Source: CAVTOO01 sp963736355
GTDB lineage: Bacteria; Pseudomonadota; Alphaproteobacteria; Rhizobiales; Xanthobacteraceae
DNA: 64,000 nucleotides
Direction: 5' to 3'
Assembly (NCBI GenBank): GCA_963736355.1
Contig: CAVTOO010000002.1
Coordinates: 434,001 to 498,000, forward strand
The notes beneath the pieces are model-generated. The model was not told the origin of the DNA, made no database searches, and worked only from the letters and a program-made list of their open reading frames with translations. Positions 32,098-42,698 of the stretch are shown in pieces. The translations under genes were made by a program, and so were the position numbers. Each line of letters opens with the position of its first letter. Positions within the stretch are counted from its first letter, which is position 1.

Positions 32098-32320
32098 GGG
32101 TGTGTCCTCGGAAAACATGGTCCTTGCAGATCCGCTGCCGCGCGGACGCAAAATCCGCCCCGCACGCCGGCAGCAACATTACCTAACATTAAGCCATCAT
32201 GGCCGAATTCTGGCAGCGACATTCATCACGCATTCAAGTCGAAAATGAAACTATCAGCGAACCGGAGCGTTGGTTCCACTCATTGGTGAAACGCATCCCG
32301 GTTCAAGCGGAGGCTGTATC

Positions 32321-32608
32321 ATGAAGGCAACCATTCTCGCCCTCGCCACGGCGGCTACTGTGGCGGTCGGTACCCTGGCTCCTGCGCCGGCGGAAGCGCG
32401 CGGCGGCCGTATCGCGGCCGGCGTCATCGGCGGTCTGGCAGCGGGCGCCATCATCGGCGGCGCGCTGGCGAGCCGTCCGGGCTATGCCTACCCGCAAGCG
32501 AGCTACGGCTATTACGAGCCGGCTTATGCCCGGCCCTGCCAGATTCGCCGCGAGCGGTTCTGGGACGGCTATGGCTGGCGGGTCCGCCGGGTTCAGGTCT
32601 GTTACTAG
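32321..32608 (+). CDS. Glycine-zipper exported protein, copy 1
   Basis: A 95-residue protein with a signal peptide (about residues 1-26) and a glycine-zipper segment (IAAGVIGGLAAGAIIGGALA). A Tyr/Pro-rich stretch and a C-terminal Trp/Arg-rich end with two Cys (PCQIRRERFWDGYGWRVR, then VCY) follow. The same layout is seen in the gene at 32957-33265, so the two are tandem paralogs. Such proteins are abundant in Hyphomicrobiales; no function is established. A good agcggagg ribosome binding site precedes the ATG. Confidence 0.75.
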   Translation: MKATILALATAATVAVGTLAPAPAEARGGRIAAGVIGGLAAGAIIGGALASRPGYAYPQASYGYYEPAYARPCQIRRERFWDGYGWRVRRVQVCY

Positions 32609-32609
32609 G

Positions 32610-32651
32610 GCATGACCCGTGGGTGGGACCGGTTTTCGGAAAAGGTCATGC
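32610..32651. repeat. Palindromic intergenic repeat, family A (degenerate copy)
   Basis: Ends gcatgacc / ggtcatgc form an inverted pair around a gaccggttttcggaaaa core, the reverse orientation of the family A core. It starts one base after the stop codon of the first glycine-zipper gene. Confidence 0.7.
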
Positions 32652-32699
32652 CCACTAAAAAGACACCCCTGCGACAATCTGACCTAGGCTGAATTCAGG

Positions 32700-32738
32700 A
32701 GCCCCGTGGCCGGTATCCCCGTCCGGCCCGGGGCTTTT
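32700..32738 (+). terminator. Terminator between the two glycine-zipper genes
   Basis: A long GC-rich stem (agccccgtggccgg / ccggcccggggct, one bulge) is followed by tttt on the plus strand, a convincing rho-independent terminator for the first glycine-zipper gene. The remaining bases to 32956 hold no gene that I can support and probably carry the promoter of the second copy. Confidence 0.7.
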
Positions 32739-32956
32739 GACTCTCTGGAGGGGCGTCAGTGACCGGCCCGGGAGGCACCCGCCGTCCGTCCGGTTAAGTC
32801 TTCGGGTGATAACGGCCGTGCAAATACGGGCTTTCACTTAACGACATCTTCGGGAGTGGCTTTTATAAAGGGGATAATCCGGCTAAATATCGCCGCAAGT
32901 CGTATGCATGAGTCCAAACGCCCTTGCGCCAGAAGGTGCAGCTTGAGGAGATCTCT

Positions 32957-33265
32957 ATGAAGAAGGCAATTACCGTCGCGATCGCCGCTCTTGCGTTCGC
33001 CGGCACCATGGCCGCGTCCGTGACGGATGCGTCCGCGCAGCGTCGCGGCGGCGCAGTTGCAGCCGGCGTGATCGGCGGCCTCGCGGCCGGCGCCATCATC
33101 GGCGGTGCTCTCGCCAACCGTCCGGCCTATGCGGCGCCTCAGCCCTATTACGGCTACGCCCCCGGACCGGTGTATGTCGCACCGCGCTGCTGGACCGAGC
33201 GCCAGCGCGTTTGGGATCCGTATCGCGGCGTCTGGCGCACCCAGCGCGTGCGCGTCTGCGACTAA
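32957..33265 (+). CDS. Glycine-zipper exported protein, copy 2
   Basis: A 102-residue protein with a signal peptide (about residues 1-30, ending SVTDASA) and a nearly identical glycine-zipper core (VAAGVIGGLAAGAIIGGALA). A Tyr/Pro-rich stretch and a C-terminal CWTERQRVWDPY segment ending RVRVCD follow. The two C-terminal Cys line up with those of copy 1. A strong gaggag ribosome binding site supports the start. A strong terminator lies downstream at 33355. Confidence 0.78.
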   Translation: MKKAITVAIAALAFAGTMAASVTDASAQRRGGAVAAGVIGGLAAGAIIGGALANRPAYAAPQPYYGYAPGPVYVAPRCWTERQRVWDPYRGVWRTQRVRVCD

Positions 33266-33280
33266 GCCTTTCGCTTTGAC

Positions 33281-33324
33281 GCGTTTTCTTCAGGCGAGCC
33301 GGTCACCACTTCGCTTGAAAACGC
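33281..33324. repeat. Palindromic intergenic repeat, family B (copy 1)
   Basis: Inverted ends gcgttttc / gaaaacgc enclose gagccggtcaccacttcgct. The same element, in opposite orientation, is found at 62979-63021 (aagcgaagtgggtaccggtt). I recognise it as another dispersed Hyphomicrobiales palindrome. Confidence 0.8.
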
Positions 33325-33354
33325 TTTAGGCGGATCGCAACGATCGAGTTTAAG

Positions 33355-33383
33355 AAAGCCCGGCGGTGACGCCGGGCTTTTTT
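33355..33383 (+). terminator. Strong rho-independent terminator
   Basis: A perfect 11-bp stem (aaagcccggcg / cgccgggcttt) with a 4-nt loop (gtga) and a run of six T's. It ends transcription of the second glycine-zipper gene and may also stop the convergent mltB-like gene. Confidence 0.92.
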
Positions 33384-33412
33384 GTTGTTTTGATTTTGCT
33401 TCGTCTCGTTGA

Positions 33413-33459
33413 CGCATGATCTTGTCCGAAAACCGGTCCCCGCTTTTCGGGATCATGCG
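33413..33459. repeat. Palindromic intergenic repeat, family A (best copy)
   Basis: Ends cgcatgatc / gatcatgcg enclose a ccgaaaaccggt core and a cttttcgg segment. This is the most complete family A copy in the window. Its right end touches the stop codon of the mltB-like gene. Confidence 0.9.
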
Positions 33460-34693
33460 TTACCGCGCACTCGACAGCGCATTGAGAACACCCGTCGTCG
33501 GCCAGCAATCCAGCGCAAGCCCTTTGGCCTTCTGGAACGCACCGAGCGCGGCGCGCGTCTGCATGCCGGCCTTGCCGTCGATCTTGTCGGCATAGAGCCT
33601 GAGCCGCGTCAGATGCTGCTGCATGCGCTCGACATCCGCCGTGCGCATCTGCGTCTGCTTGCCCCAGGGCGCCTCGAAGCGCGGACCACCGGCAATGCGA
33701 TCGGCGAGATGGCCGACGAACAGCACGTAGAGATCGGAAAAATTGTAATCCTTGAGCACGAAGTAATTCTTCGTGGTCAGGAACGCAGGCCCATAAGCGC
33801 CCTCCGGCTGCAACAGCGACGCCGGCTGCGCGCGTTCCTGCGCGCTGAGAGTCCGTCCATGCGCCGGCACGAATCCCGCCGCGAGCCATTCGGAAATCGG
33901 CCGCGTCACTTCCGGCACGCCCTGGCTGCAATCGGCATTGCGCGGTGCGCGCACTTCGTAGGCGAAGCGCATGCCGTTCTGCCAGCCCTTGCTGACGAGC
34001 TGCTGCGCAGTCGACGCCAGCGCATCGGGCACCGACGTCCAGATATTGATACGTCCGTCGCCGTCGAAATCGACGCCGTTCTTGTAAAGCTCTCCCGGCA
34101 AAAACTGCGTCAGTCCCATCGCGCCCGCCCATGACGAGCGCATGTTGGCGAGACTGACATGACCGTCTTGCAGAATCTTCAGCGCGGTGACGAACTCCTC
34201 GCGAAACTGCTCCTTGCGCCGTCCGACATAGGCCTGCGTCGCCAGCACGCGGATCGCATTGTGCGGCAGCGGATGGCGGCCATAGTCGCTCTCGCGTCCC
34301 CAGATCGCCAGAACGACAGACGCGGGCACGCCGAAGCGCCGCTCGATGGCGGAGAGCGTGTCGCGATGCTTCTGCATCAATTGCCGGCCATGGGCGGCGA
34401 GCGCAGCGATGCGTCGATTCGCGAATGTAATCGGCCGGCACCTGGATGAACTCGGCCTGCGTCGGCGGCGGCTTCGTCTGGCCGGGCAGGACAAGATCGG
34501 GCAGCTTGTAGTCGGGCTCAAGGCCGCGCGTCGCGGCCTCGAATGTCGCGCGCGTGACGCCGAGCTTTTGCGCCTGCGGCCACAGCGATTCGATAAAGCG
34601 CGTGAAGGCCGCGTCGGCGGCGCGCACGGGACGAGCCGGCGCCAGCAGCGCGATCAGCAAGGTGGCAAGCGAGGCGATGCGGCGCAGCGACAT
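33460..34693 (-). CDS. MltB-family lytic murein transglycosylase with C-terminal peptidoglycan-binding domain (frameshifted)
   Basis: About 411 residues. A signal peptide (MSLRRIASLATLLIALLAPA) is followed by the MltB/SLT2 domain: IERRFGVPASVVLAIWGRES with the catalytic Glu, WAGAMGLTQFLPGELYKNGV and DFDGDGRINIWTSVPDALAS. A C-terminal peptidoglycan-binding domain follows (QHLTRLRLYADKIDGKAGMQ then TRAALGAFQ). One indel near 34415, between YIRES and RIAALAAHG, breaks the frame. It acts in the periplasm on glycan strands. Confidence 0.9.
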
Positions 34694-34706
34694 CGGCTCG
34701 CCTCCG

Positions 34707-35314
34707 TCAGTGGTGAGCCTTGACTGGTGCGCGCAGATGATCGGGCACGTCAGGCGGCGTGGTTTGCGACAGCCGGTCGACATAGGCGATGCCGATCGCC
34801 GAGAGGATGAATGTCACGTGGATGATGGTCTGCCACATCACGCCTTCGGTGGTGTAGTTGGTGCGGCCGGTGCCGAGCCCGCCCGCCTCGATGAAGGTGC
34901 GCAGCAGGTGGATCGAGGAAATGCCGATGATCGCCATGGCGAGCTTGATCTTGAGCACGCTGGCATTGACGTGACTGAGCCATTCCGGCTGGTCCGGGTG
35001 GCCTTCAAGATGCAGCCGCGACACGAAGGTTTCGTAGCCGCCGACGATCACCATGACCAGCAGGTTCGAGATCATCACCACGTCGATCAGGCCCAGCACG
35101 ACCAGCATGATCTGCTGCTCGCTGAAAGAGGTGGCATGGGTGATCGAGGTGCCACAGTTCCTTCAGGAAGAGGACGACGTAGACGGCCTGCGCGACGATC
35201 AGGCCGACATAGAGCGGCAAGTTGAAGCCAGCGCGAGCCGAAGATGATCATCGGCAGGGGCGCGAGGCTCAGATCGCCGCGCCGCGGTGTCGGGGTATCG
35301 GGGGTAAATGACAT
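34707..35314 (-). CDS. YqhA/UPF0114 family inner-membrane protein (frameshifted)
   Basis: A polytopic membrane protein of the YqhA (UPF0114, TIGR00645) family; its role is unknown. The start is MSFTPDTPTPRRGDLSLAPL. The conserved core is LPLYVGLIVAQAVYVVLFLK, LVVLGLIDVVMISNLLVMVI, VGGYETFVSRLHLEGHPDQP and HVNASVLKIKLAMAIIGISS. Two single-base changes near 35230 and 35140 break the first third; the last 130 residues are intact. Its stop is 13 bases before the mltB-like start, so the two may share a transcript. Confidence 0.85.
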
Positions 35315-35385
35315 GGACACCACTTAAGTGAGCGGGGACGAAAAGTCAGCGCGACATTGTTTCGCGCATCCCAGGGTTTCGCGCA

Positions 35386-37041
<1,656 letters not shown>

Positions 37042-37310
37042 ACTTATCCCTGTCCCCTGCGCGCCGCTGATGTAGAGGCCCGGGCCTTAAAGAGCAAGCA
37101 AATGGGCCTCAAACCGCGCCCCCGCCCGGCCCGATTGCCGGAGTTCCCGCAGCTCGCGGCAGGTCACCATTTGGAAAGCCTAATTTCGGTTCGGCCTTAT
37201 TCATTGCGTCAAACAAGACGTTTTTAATCGTTTCCGGCGCACCGTGACGAACCCAGCGCCTGCTGCCAGCGACTACAGAGCAGGCACGTGAAAACGACAC
37301 GGACTGCGCC

Positions 37311-37535
37311 ATGGCTGCCATCACCACCTCGATCCGCGACACGCTCGTCACGAGCCTGACGGCTCAAGATCTGCCGCTCGACGAACGCTTCGAACGCCGC
37401 ACCGCCAGCGTTCAGACCGTCGTCCGCCTGATCTCGGATGTCCTGTTCAATCCGTACCGTCCCGAGCGCCATTACATGCGCGGCCCCGGCCCCGCCTGGC
37501 GCCGCAAGCACGGAACGGCGCGTCCGGCGGCTTAG
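37311..37535 (+). CDS. Hypothetical small basic protein
   Basis: A 74-residue frame: MAAITTSIRDTLVTSLTAQD followed by a charged stretch and an Arg/Pro-rich end (NPYRPERHYMRGPGPAWRRK). It has no signal peptide or recognisable domain. It converges on the second L,D-transpeptidase gene with a 36-base gap. It is judged probable because it fills the space neatly and has a natural composition. Confidence 0.45.
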   Translation: MAAITTSIRDTLVTSLTAQDLPLDERFERRTASVQTVVRLISDVLFNPYRPERHYMRGPGPAWRRKHGTARPAA

Positions 37536-37571
37536 GGCCGGACGATCCTGATTGTCCGCAAAAAACGCTGA

Positions 37572-38750
37572 TTATCTGACGGTCTGCGTCGGCAGCGGCG
37601 GCAACGACGCACCCGGCTGAATGCCGTTTGGCGACCACGGCAGGTCGTTGCGCGCAGCCTGGCTGGCACCGGCAGGAACCGGCGTCGCAGGACCCGCAGC
37701 GCCCGCGACATTGGCGGGCGCCTTGCCCGGCCAGACCACGACGCGGGTTCCGACCTTCACGCGCTCGAACAGATCCATCACGTCTTCATTGAGCATGCCG
37801 ACGCAGCCCGACGACACGAACTGTCCGATCGTCGAGGGCTGGTTGGTGCCGTGAATGCGATAGACCGTGCTGCCGAGATACATCGCGCGCGCGCCCATCG
37901 GATTGCCTTCGCCGCCGCTCATGAAGCGCGGCAGATAAGGCTGACGCTCGATCATTTCCGCGGGCGGATGCCAATCCGGCCACTCGGCCTTCTTGGTGAT
38001 CTTCTGCGTACCGTTCCAGGTGAAACCGTCGCGACCGACGCGCACGCCGTAGCGCATGGCGCGACCGCCACCCATCACCAGATACAAATGCGTATTCGCC
38101 GTATCGACGATGATCGTGCCGGCAGGTTCCTTCGTCTGGAACGCGACTTCCTGACGTCGCAGATGCGGCGGCAATTCCTTCATCGGGCCGGTTTCGGGCT
38201 GGTCTTCCACCGGCAGCGCCGACAGTTGCATCGGCTGACCCGGAGCAGCCTGACCCGGCTGGCCCGGCGCCTGCTGCAGCGACGGGGCCGAACCGACCGC
38301 ACCGACATCGCTGGGCGGACGCATGCTGCCCGGAGCCGCGGCATTGTTGTCCGGCGCGATCACGCCGCCCGGCTGGTTGTTGCTGTAAGCCGGCTGCTGG
38401 TTCGGCGGATAGGGGTAAGGCTGATTTGACGGATAAGCCTGTTGCTGCTGCGAGCCGTAGGACGGCTGCGTGTTCAGCGGCTGCTGATCGACGCGGCGGC
38501 TCGGTGCGATGCCCTGACCCGGAGGCGACAGTGCGGTCGAGCCGGCATCCTCGTCGTCGAGATCGTCGAAATCCGGCACATTCACCTGCGGCGGCGCGGG
38601 ATATTGCTGGGCGGGCGGATAGGGCTGCACGGGATAGGACCGCTGCACGGGCGGATAGCCTTGCGACAGCGCAGGCGATGCGCTCACGACAGCCAGCAAC
38701 GGCAGCGCCGCGGCAACGGCGACAAAAGAGAAAGAGGCCGATCGAGCCAT
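37572..38750 (-). CDS. L,D-transpeptidase (YkuD domain) with long disordered region, copy 2
   Basis: A 392-residue exported protein. The signal peptide is MARSASFSFVAVAAALPLLA followed by a cleavage region near residue 30. About 150 residues rich in Pro, Gln, Tyr and Ser follow, then a YkuD domain with EWPDWHPPAEMIERQPYLPR and RIHGTNQPSTIG. His300 and Cys316 are kept, but the residue two after the catalytic Cys is Gly (SSGCVGM) where the family and copy 1 (SSGCIRL) have Arg. It may be altered in activity or be a genuine variant. The start at 38750 is chosen because an upstream extension to 39050 has no signal peptide. Confidence 0.9.
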   Translation of the reverse strand: MARSASFSFVAVAAALPLLAVVSASPALSQGYPPVQRSYPVQPYPPAQQYPAPPQVNVPDFDDLDDEDAGSTALSPPGQGIAPSRRVDQQPLNTQPSYGSQQQQAYPSNQPYPYPPNQQPAYSNNQPGGVIAPDNNAAAPGSMRPPSDVGAVGSAPSLQQAPGQPGQAAPGQPMQLSALPVEDQPETGPMKELPPHLRRQEVAFQTKEPAGTIIVDTANTHLYLVMGGGRAMRYGVRVGRDGFTWNGTQKITKKAEWPDWHPPAEMIERQPYLPRFMSGGEGNPMGARAMYLGSTVYRIHGTNQPSTIGQFVSSGCVGMLNEDVMDLFERVKVGTRVVVWPGKAPANVAGAAGPATPVPAGASQAARNDLPWSPNGIQPGASLPPLPTQTVR

Positions 38751-39160
38751 TCCGGATTCCCGTCTGAAAATTTGAAATTCGCGTGTGTTCGTCAGGAGAT
38801 CGCCCATGATAAGGGCACATTCAAGACATTCCGTAAAAAAACCCGGCCCAAGCGGCTCAATTTCCTGACAGCAGCGCGTGATGGGCGCTTTTTTCGGCCA
38901 TTTCCCTGCCCCTGTGCCCATTCCGTCGCACTGGAACAAGAATCGGCAGCGAAGCCACAGCCGCGTCATCTCAGCTGATTCATATCGTCTCGGTCCTGTT
39001 CTAATCTTTCCTGGGCTGATTCGGCGGCGGTTTTTCCCGCTCCTGCCCATTCGTCTTCCCGTGTGAAGCGTTGTGTTGCGTACCCAAGCACCGGCCCGGC
39101 CGCTGCTGGCTTTTCTCTATTTTCCGATTCCAAGGACGTCCGCGAAGGACCGATTGTTCA
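38751..39160. other. Divergent intergenic region without a supported gene
   Basis: This 410-bp stretch separates the starts of the L,D-transpeptidase (minus) and a conserved single-pass protein (plus), so it should hold both promoters. It has A-tracts and T-tracts (gtaaaaaaacc, cgcttttttcgg) unlike the surrounding GC-rich DNA. Possible short frames on both strands lack a domain or a good start. I cannot place promoter boxes with confidence. Confidence 0.5.
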
Positions 39161-39871
39161 ATGCTGCCAGGCCTCAAATTTCTCTGCGCATCCGTGCTGC
39201 TGGCTGTGGCGATCGTCACTTTCGCGCTCGGCGCCGCCGCCCTTCTGCGTGCCACGCACGAGAATTTCGCCAGCGTCCAGACCTGGAAATCGCCGGCGGA
39301 GACGGTGACCGCCTTTGTTCCGCATCCCGACCCGCGTCACGACATGCCGACGCTGGCCATCCTGCAGATCGAACTCTCTCCAGCTGAACGCGACGCGCCG
39401 CGCGAGGCGATGCCGGCGATCCCCGTCAAGATCGAGCCTCTCGCGGAACCCGTCGTCGCACTTGCACCGCCGCCCGCAGCCACCGCGCCCCGCATCGTCG
39501 TCGCTTCGCTGCCGCCTCAGGCCGAAGACACACCGCCGGTCGTCGCCCTGCCTGTTCTCGCCGCCGTGCCGCGTCTTCAGCGTCGCATCGGTCCGCTCTT
39601 GATGCCGGAGATCGCGGTCAACGATGCGCCGCCGGTCAATTATGCGAGCCTCGATCCGGCGACGTTCGAACGCGATGTCGCGCCGCTTGAACTGGCGCCG
39701 CTGCCGCGTCCGCGTCCCAGTGTCGTGACGTTGCGCCTGTCGCCGCGCGCGGCAATGCGCCGGCGTCTTCTGCTTCAGCGGCGCTATGCCAGCGTGCAGC
39801 CCGCAATACCGGCACAAAATACTTCAGTGCCGTTTGTGTTCCCGCCGATCTTCAACAGCAACTCGCCTTAG
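39161..39871 (+). CDS. Conserved single-pass membrane protein, function unknown
   Basis: An intact 236-residue protein. MLPGLKFLCASVLLAVAIVT starts an N-terminal transmembrane helix (about residues 6-27). The rest is a Pro/Ala/Val-rich, low-complexity periplasmic or cytoplasmic region ending in a basic segment (LSPRAAMRRRLLLQRRYA). Proteins with this start and layout are familiar from Bradyrhizobium relatives, but no role is known. It converges on the sulfurtransferase gene with a 4-base gap. Confidence 0.65.
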   Translation: MLPGLKFLCASVLLAVAIVTFALGAAALLRATHENFASVQTWKSPAETVTAFVPHPDPRHDMPTLAILQIELSPAERDAPREAMPAIPVKIEPLAEPVVALAPPPAATAPRIVVASLPPQAEDTPPVVALPVLAAVPRLQRRIGPLLMPEIAVNDAPPVNYASLDPATFERDVAPLELAPLPRPRPSVVTLRLSPRAAMRRRLLLQRRYASVQPAIPAQNTSVPFVFPPIFNSNSP

Positions 39872-39875
39872 TGAT

Positions 39876-40721
39876 CTAGCCCGTCTGCAGCGGCGGGCCG
39901 TCCGGCAATCCCCACTCGGCCCATGAACCGTCATAGAGCGCGGTGTTCGCGACGCCTATGCGATACAGCGCCAGATTGAGCGCCGCCGCCGTCACGCCCG
40001 ATCCGCAACTTGTCACGATCGGCTGCGCCAACTCGACACCGGCATTGTCGAACAGCTTGCGCAATTCATCCGGCGCTTTCATCGCACCCGTCGCCGCATC
40101 GCTGAGCGAACCGAACGGCACATTGAAGCTTGCGGGAATGCGCCCCGAGCGGCGTCCGGGCCATGGCTCCGCAACCGCGCCGGCGAAGCGTTCCGGCGTG
40201 CGCGCATCCACCACCTGCTCGGCGCGCGAGCGCAGATTGTCGAGAAGCTCGCTCTTGCTGCGCACGCGTGCGACATCGGCGCGCGCCGTGAAATGCGCGG
40301 GCTTGGCCCAGGTCGGTTCCGCGGTCACCGCGCCGCCCGCGGCGCGCCATGCCTTCAGCCCGCCGTCGAGCAGCTTGACGTCGTTGCGTCCGAACAGGCG
40401 AAACGTCCACCACGCGCGCGGCGCGCCCATCCAGTTGCCGGCATCGTAGATGAGGACGTCATGCTCATCGCCGATGCCGAGAAGGCCGGCATTGTGCGCG
40501 AACTGGCCGGCATCGGGAAACATGTGCGGCAACGCGCTGGTGCGATCGGCAATCGCATCGATGTCGAAGAACACCGCGCCCGGAATATGCGCGGCTGCGT
40601 AGTCCTGCGTCGCCGTTGGCAGAACGCCCGGCATCTTGAACGACGCATCCACGATCCGCAGCTTCGGATCGCCGAGGCGGGCCGTGAGCCAGGCCGTCGA
40701 AACAAGGGGATCGTCGTTCAT
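39876..40721 (-). CDS. sseA: 3-mercaptopyruvate sulfurtransferase
   Basis: An intact 281-residue two-domain rhodanese. It transfers sulfur from 3-mercaptopyruvate to an acceptor. The N-terminal domain has HIPGAVFFDIDAIADRTSAL, and the C-terminal domain carries the catalytic Cys239 in the CGSGVTA loop that marks mercaptopyruvate rather than thiosulfate specificity. The rhodanese motif GRIPASFNVPF is also present. The length is normal. Confidence 0.93.
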   Translation of the reverse strand: MNDDPLVSTAWLTARLGDPKLRIVDASFKMPGVLPTATQDYAAAHIPGAVFFDIDAIADRTSALPHMFPDAGQFAHNAGLLGIGDEHDVLIYDAGNWMGAPRAWWTFRLFGRNDVKLLDGGLKAWRAAGGAVTAEPTWAKPAHFTARADVARVRSKSELLDNLRSRAEQVVDARTPERFAGAVAEPWPGRRSGRIPASFNVPFGSLSDAATGAMKAPDELRKLFDNAGVELAQPIVTSCGSGVTAAALNLALYRIGVANTALYDGSWAEWGLPDGPPLQTG

Positions 40722-41035
40722 GGTGGGCCCCGCCTGATACCGGAAATTGCAGCAGCAGCATCTGGATACAGCCTGCCGTGCATGTCCGGAACATCATGCC
40801 GCGCCGGCGTTTCGGAACCAAGAACCCGTGACCCTCCAGGACGACATGGCCGGATTGCGGGGTCGCCGCACCCTATGCTGCTTTGTCGCGCAGCAGCATA
40901 AGAGACCAAAAGCCAAAAAATTCCATGGATACTGCTCTTTGAGAAAAACTTTGGTCTTAGATCGCTGCGACAAAGCAGGATTTGACTCTTTAAGGGGCCG
41001 GATTACGCTGATTTCAACGTCAACTGGAGGCTTCT
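40722..41035. other. Intergenic region upstream of the dpp-like operon
   Basis: No gene is supported here. The region contains a hairpin (atgctgc / gcagcat, about 40874-40897) and an A/T-richer stretch before the substrate-binding protein gene, so the dpp-like promoter is expected in its last 150 bases. A ctggagg ribosome binding site precedes the ATG at 41036. Confidence 0.45.
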
Positions 41036-42638
41036 ATGAAACACCTCACGCTCCTTCGCGTTCTGTGTCTTTCGACGGTTTTTGCGGCCGCACCGGCGCT
41101 GTCGAAAACCCTTGTGTATTGCTCGGAAGGCAGCCCGGAAAACTTCTATCCCGGCGTCAACACCACCGGCACGTCGTTCGACGCCAACGAGCCAGATCTA
41201 CAACCGCATCGTCGACTTCGAGCGCGGCGGCACCAAGGTCGTGCCCGGCCTCGCCGAGAAGTGGGACATCTCGCCGGACGGCACCGTCTACACCTTCAAT
41301 CTGCGCAAGGGCGTGAAGTGGCATCCAACACCGAACTTCAAGCCGACGCGCGACTTCAACGCCGACGACATCATGTTCACGATCGAGCGGCAGTGGAAGG
41401 AGAGCCATCCCTATTTCAAGGTGACGAGCCCGAACCACTCCTACTTCACCGACATGGGCATGCCGAAGCTGTTGAAGTCGGTCGAGAAGGTCGACGACTA
41501 CACGGTCAAGATCACGCTCAACCCGCCGGAAGCGCCGTTCCTCGCCGACCTCGCGATGCAATATGCCGGCGTCCAGTCGAAGGAATATGCCGACGCCATG
41601 CTCAAGGCCGGCACGCCGGAGAAGATCGACCAGGAGCCGATCGGCACCGGTCCGTTCTATCTGGTGCAGTACCAGAAGGACGCGATCATCCGTTACAAGG
41701 CGTTCCCGCAATTCTGGGGCGGCAAGGCCAAGATCGACGATCTCGTCTTCGCCATCACGCCGGACGCCTCGGTGCGCTGGGCCAAGCTGCAGAAGGGCGA
41801 ATGCCATGTCATGCCCTATCCGAACCCGGCCGATCTCGACGCCATCCAGAAGGATGCCAACGTCACAGGTGCTGGAGCAGCCGGGCCTGAACGTCGGCTA
41901 TCTCGCCTACAACACCACCAAGAAGCCGTTCGACGACGTGCGCGTGCGCAAGGCCTTCAACATGGCGATCAACAAGAAGGCCATCATCGACGCGGTCTAT
42001 CTGTCGACCGGCGTCGCCGCCAAGAACCCGATCCCGCCGTCGATGTGGTCGTACAACGACGACCGTCAAGGACGATCCGTACGATCCGGAAGCCGCCAAG
42101 AAGCTGCTGGCCGAAGCCGGCTTCCCGAACGGCATGGAGACCGACCTGTGGGCCATGCCGGTGCAGCGCCCCTACAATCCGAACGCCAAGCGCATCGCCG
42201 AATTGATGCAGGCCGACCTCGCCAAGATCGGCGTCAAGGCCGAGATCAAGACGCTTCGAATGGGGCGAGTACCGCAAGCGCGCGCAGGCCGGCGAGCACC
42301 AGATGGCGCAGCTCGGCTGGACCGGCGACAACGGCGATCCGGACAACTTCCTGCACACGCTGCTCGGCTGCGCCTCGGCGCAGCCGGCATCGGGCTCGAA
42401 CATCGCCAAGTTCTGCTACAAGCCGTTCGACGATCTGGTCGTGAAGGCCAAGACGGTCAGCGACCAGGCCGAGCGCACCAAGCTCTACGAGCAGGCGCAG
42501 GTGATCTTCAAGGAGCAGGCGCCGTGGTTCACCATCGCGCATGCGGTGCAGCTGAAGCCGATGCGCAAGGAAGTGATCGACTTCAAGCTGTCGCCGTTCG
42601 GCCGGCACACCTTCTACGGCGTCGATATCAAGGAGTAA
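41036..42638 (+). CDS. dppA: Peptide-type ABC transporter substrate-binding protein (DppA-like), frameshifted
   Basis: A family 5 solute-binding protein of about 532 residues. The signal peptide is MKHLTLLRVLCLSTVFAAAP, and the mature protein starts KTLVYCSEGSPENFYPG, which is very DppA-like. Other typical blocks: VPGLAEKWDISPDGTVYTFN, GTGPFYLVQYQKDAIIRYK, KAFNMAINKKAIIDAVYLS and QLGWTGDNGDPDNFLHTLLG. Four single extra bases (near 41192, 41866, 42064 and 42254) break the frame. The likely cargo is di- or oligopeptides or similar small compounds, taken up with the permease and ATPase genes downstream. Confidence 0.9.
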
Positions 42639-42698
42639 GCGCGCAAGCGGCGGAGCGGCCTGACCGCTCCGGCCTTGTTTCGCATGTTCAGGCAAGCC

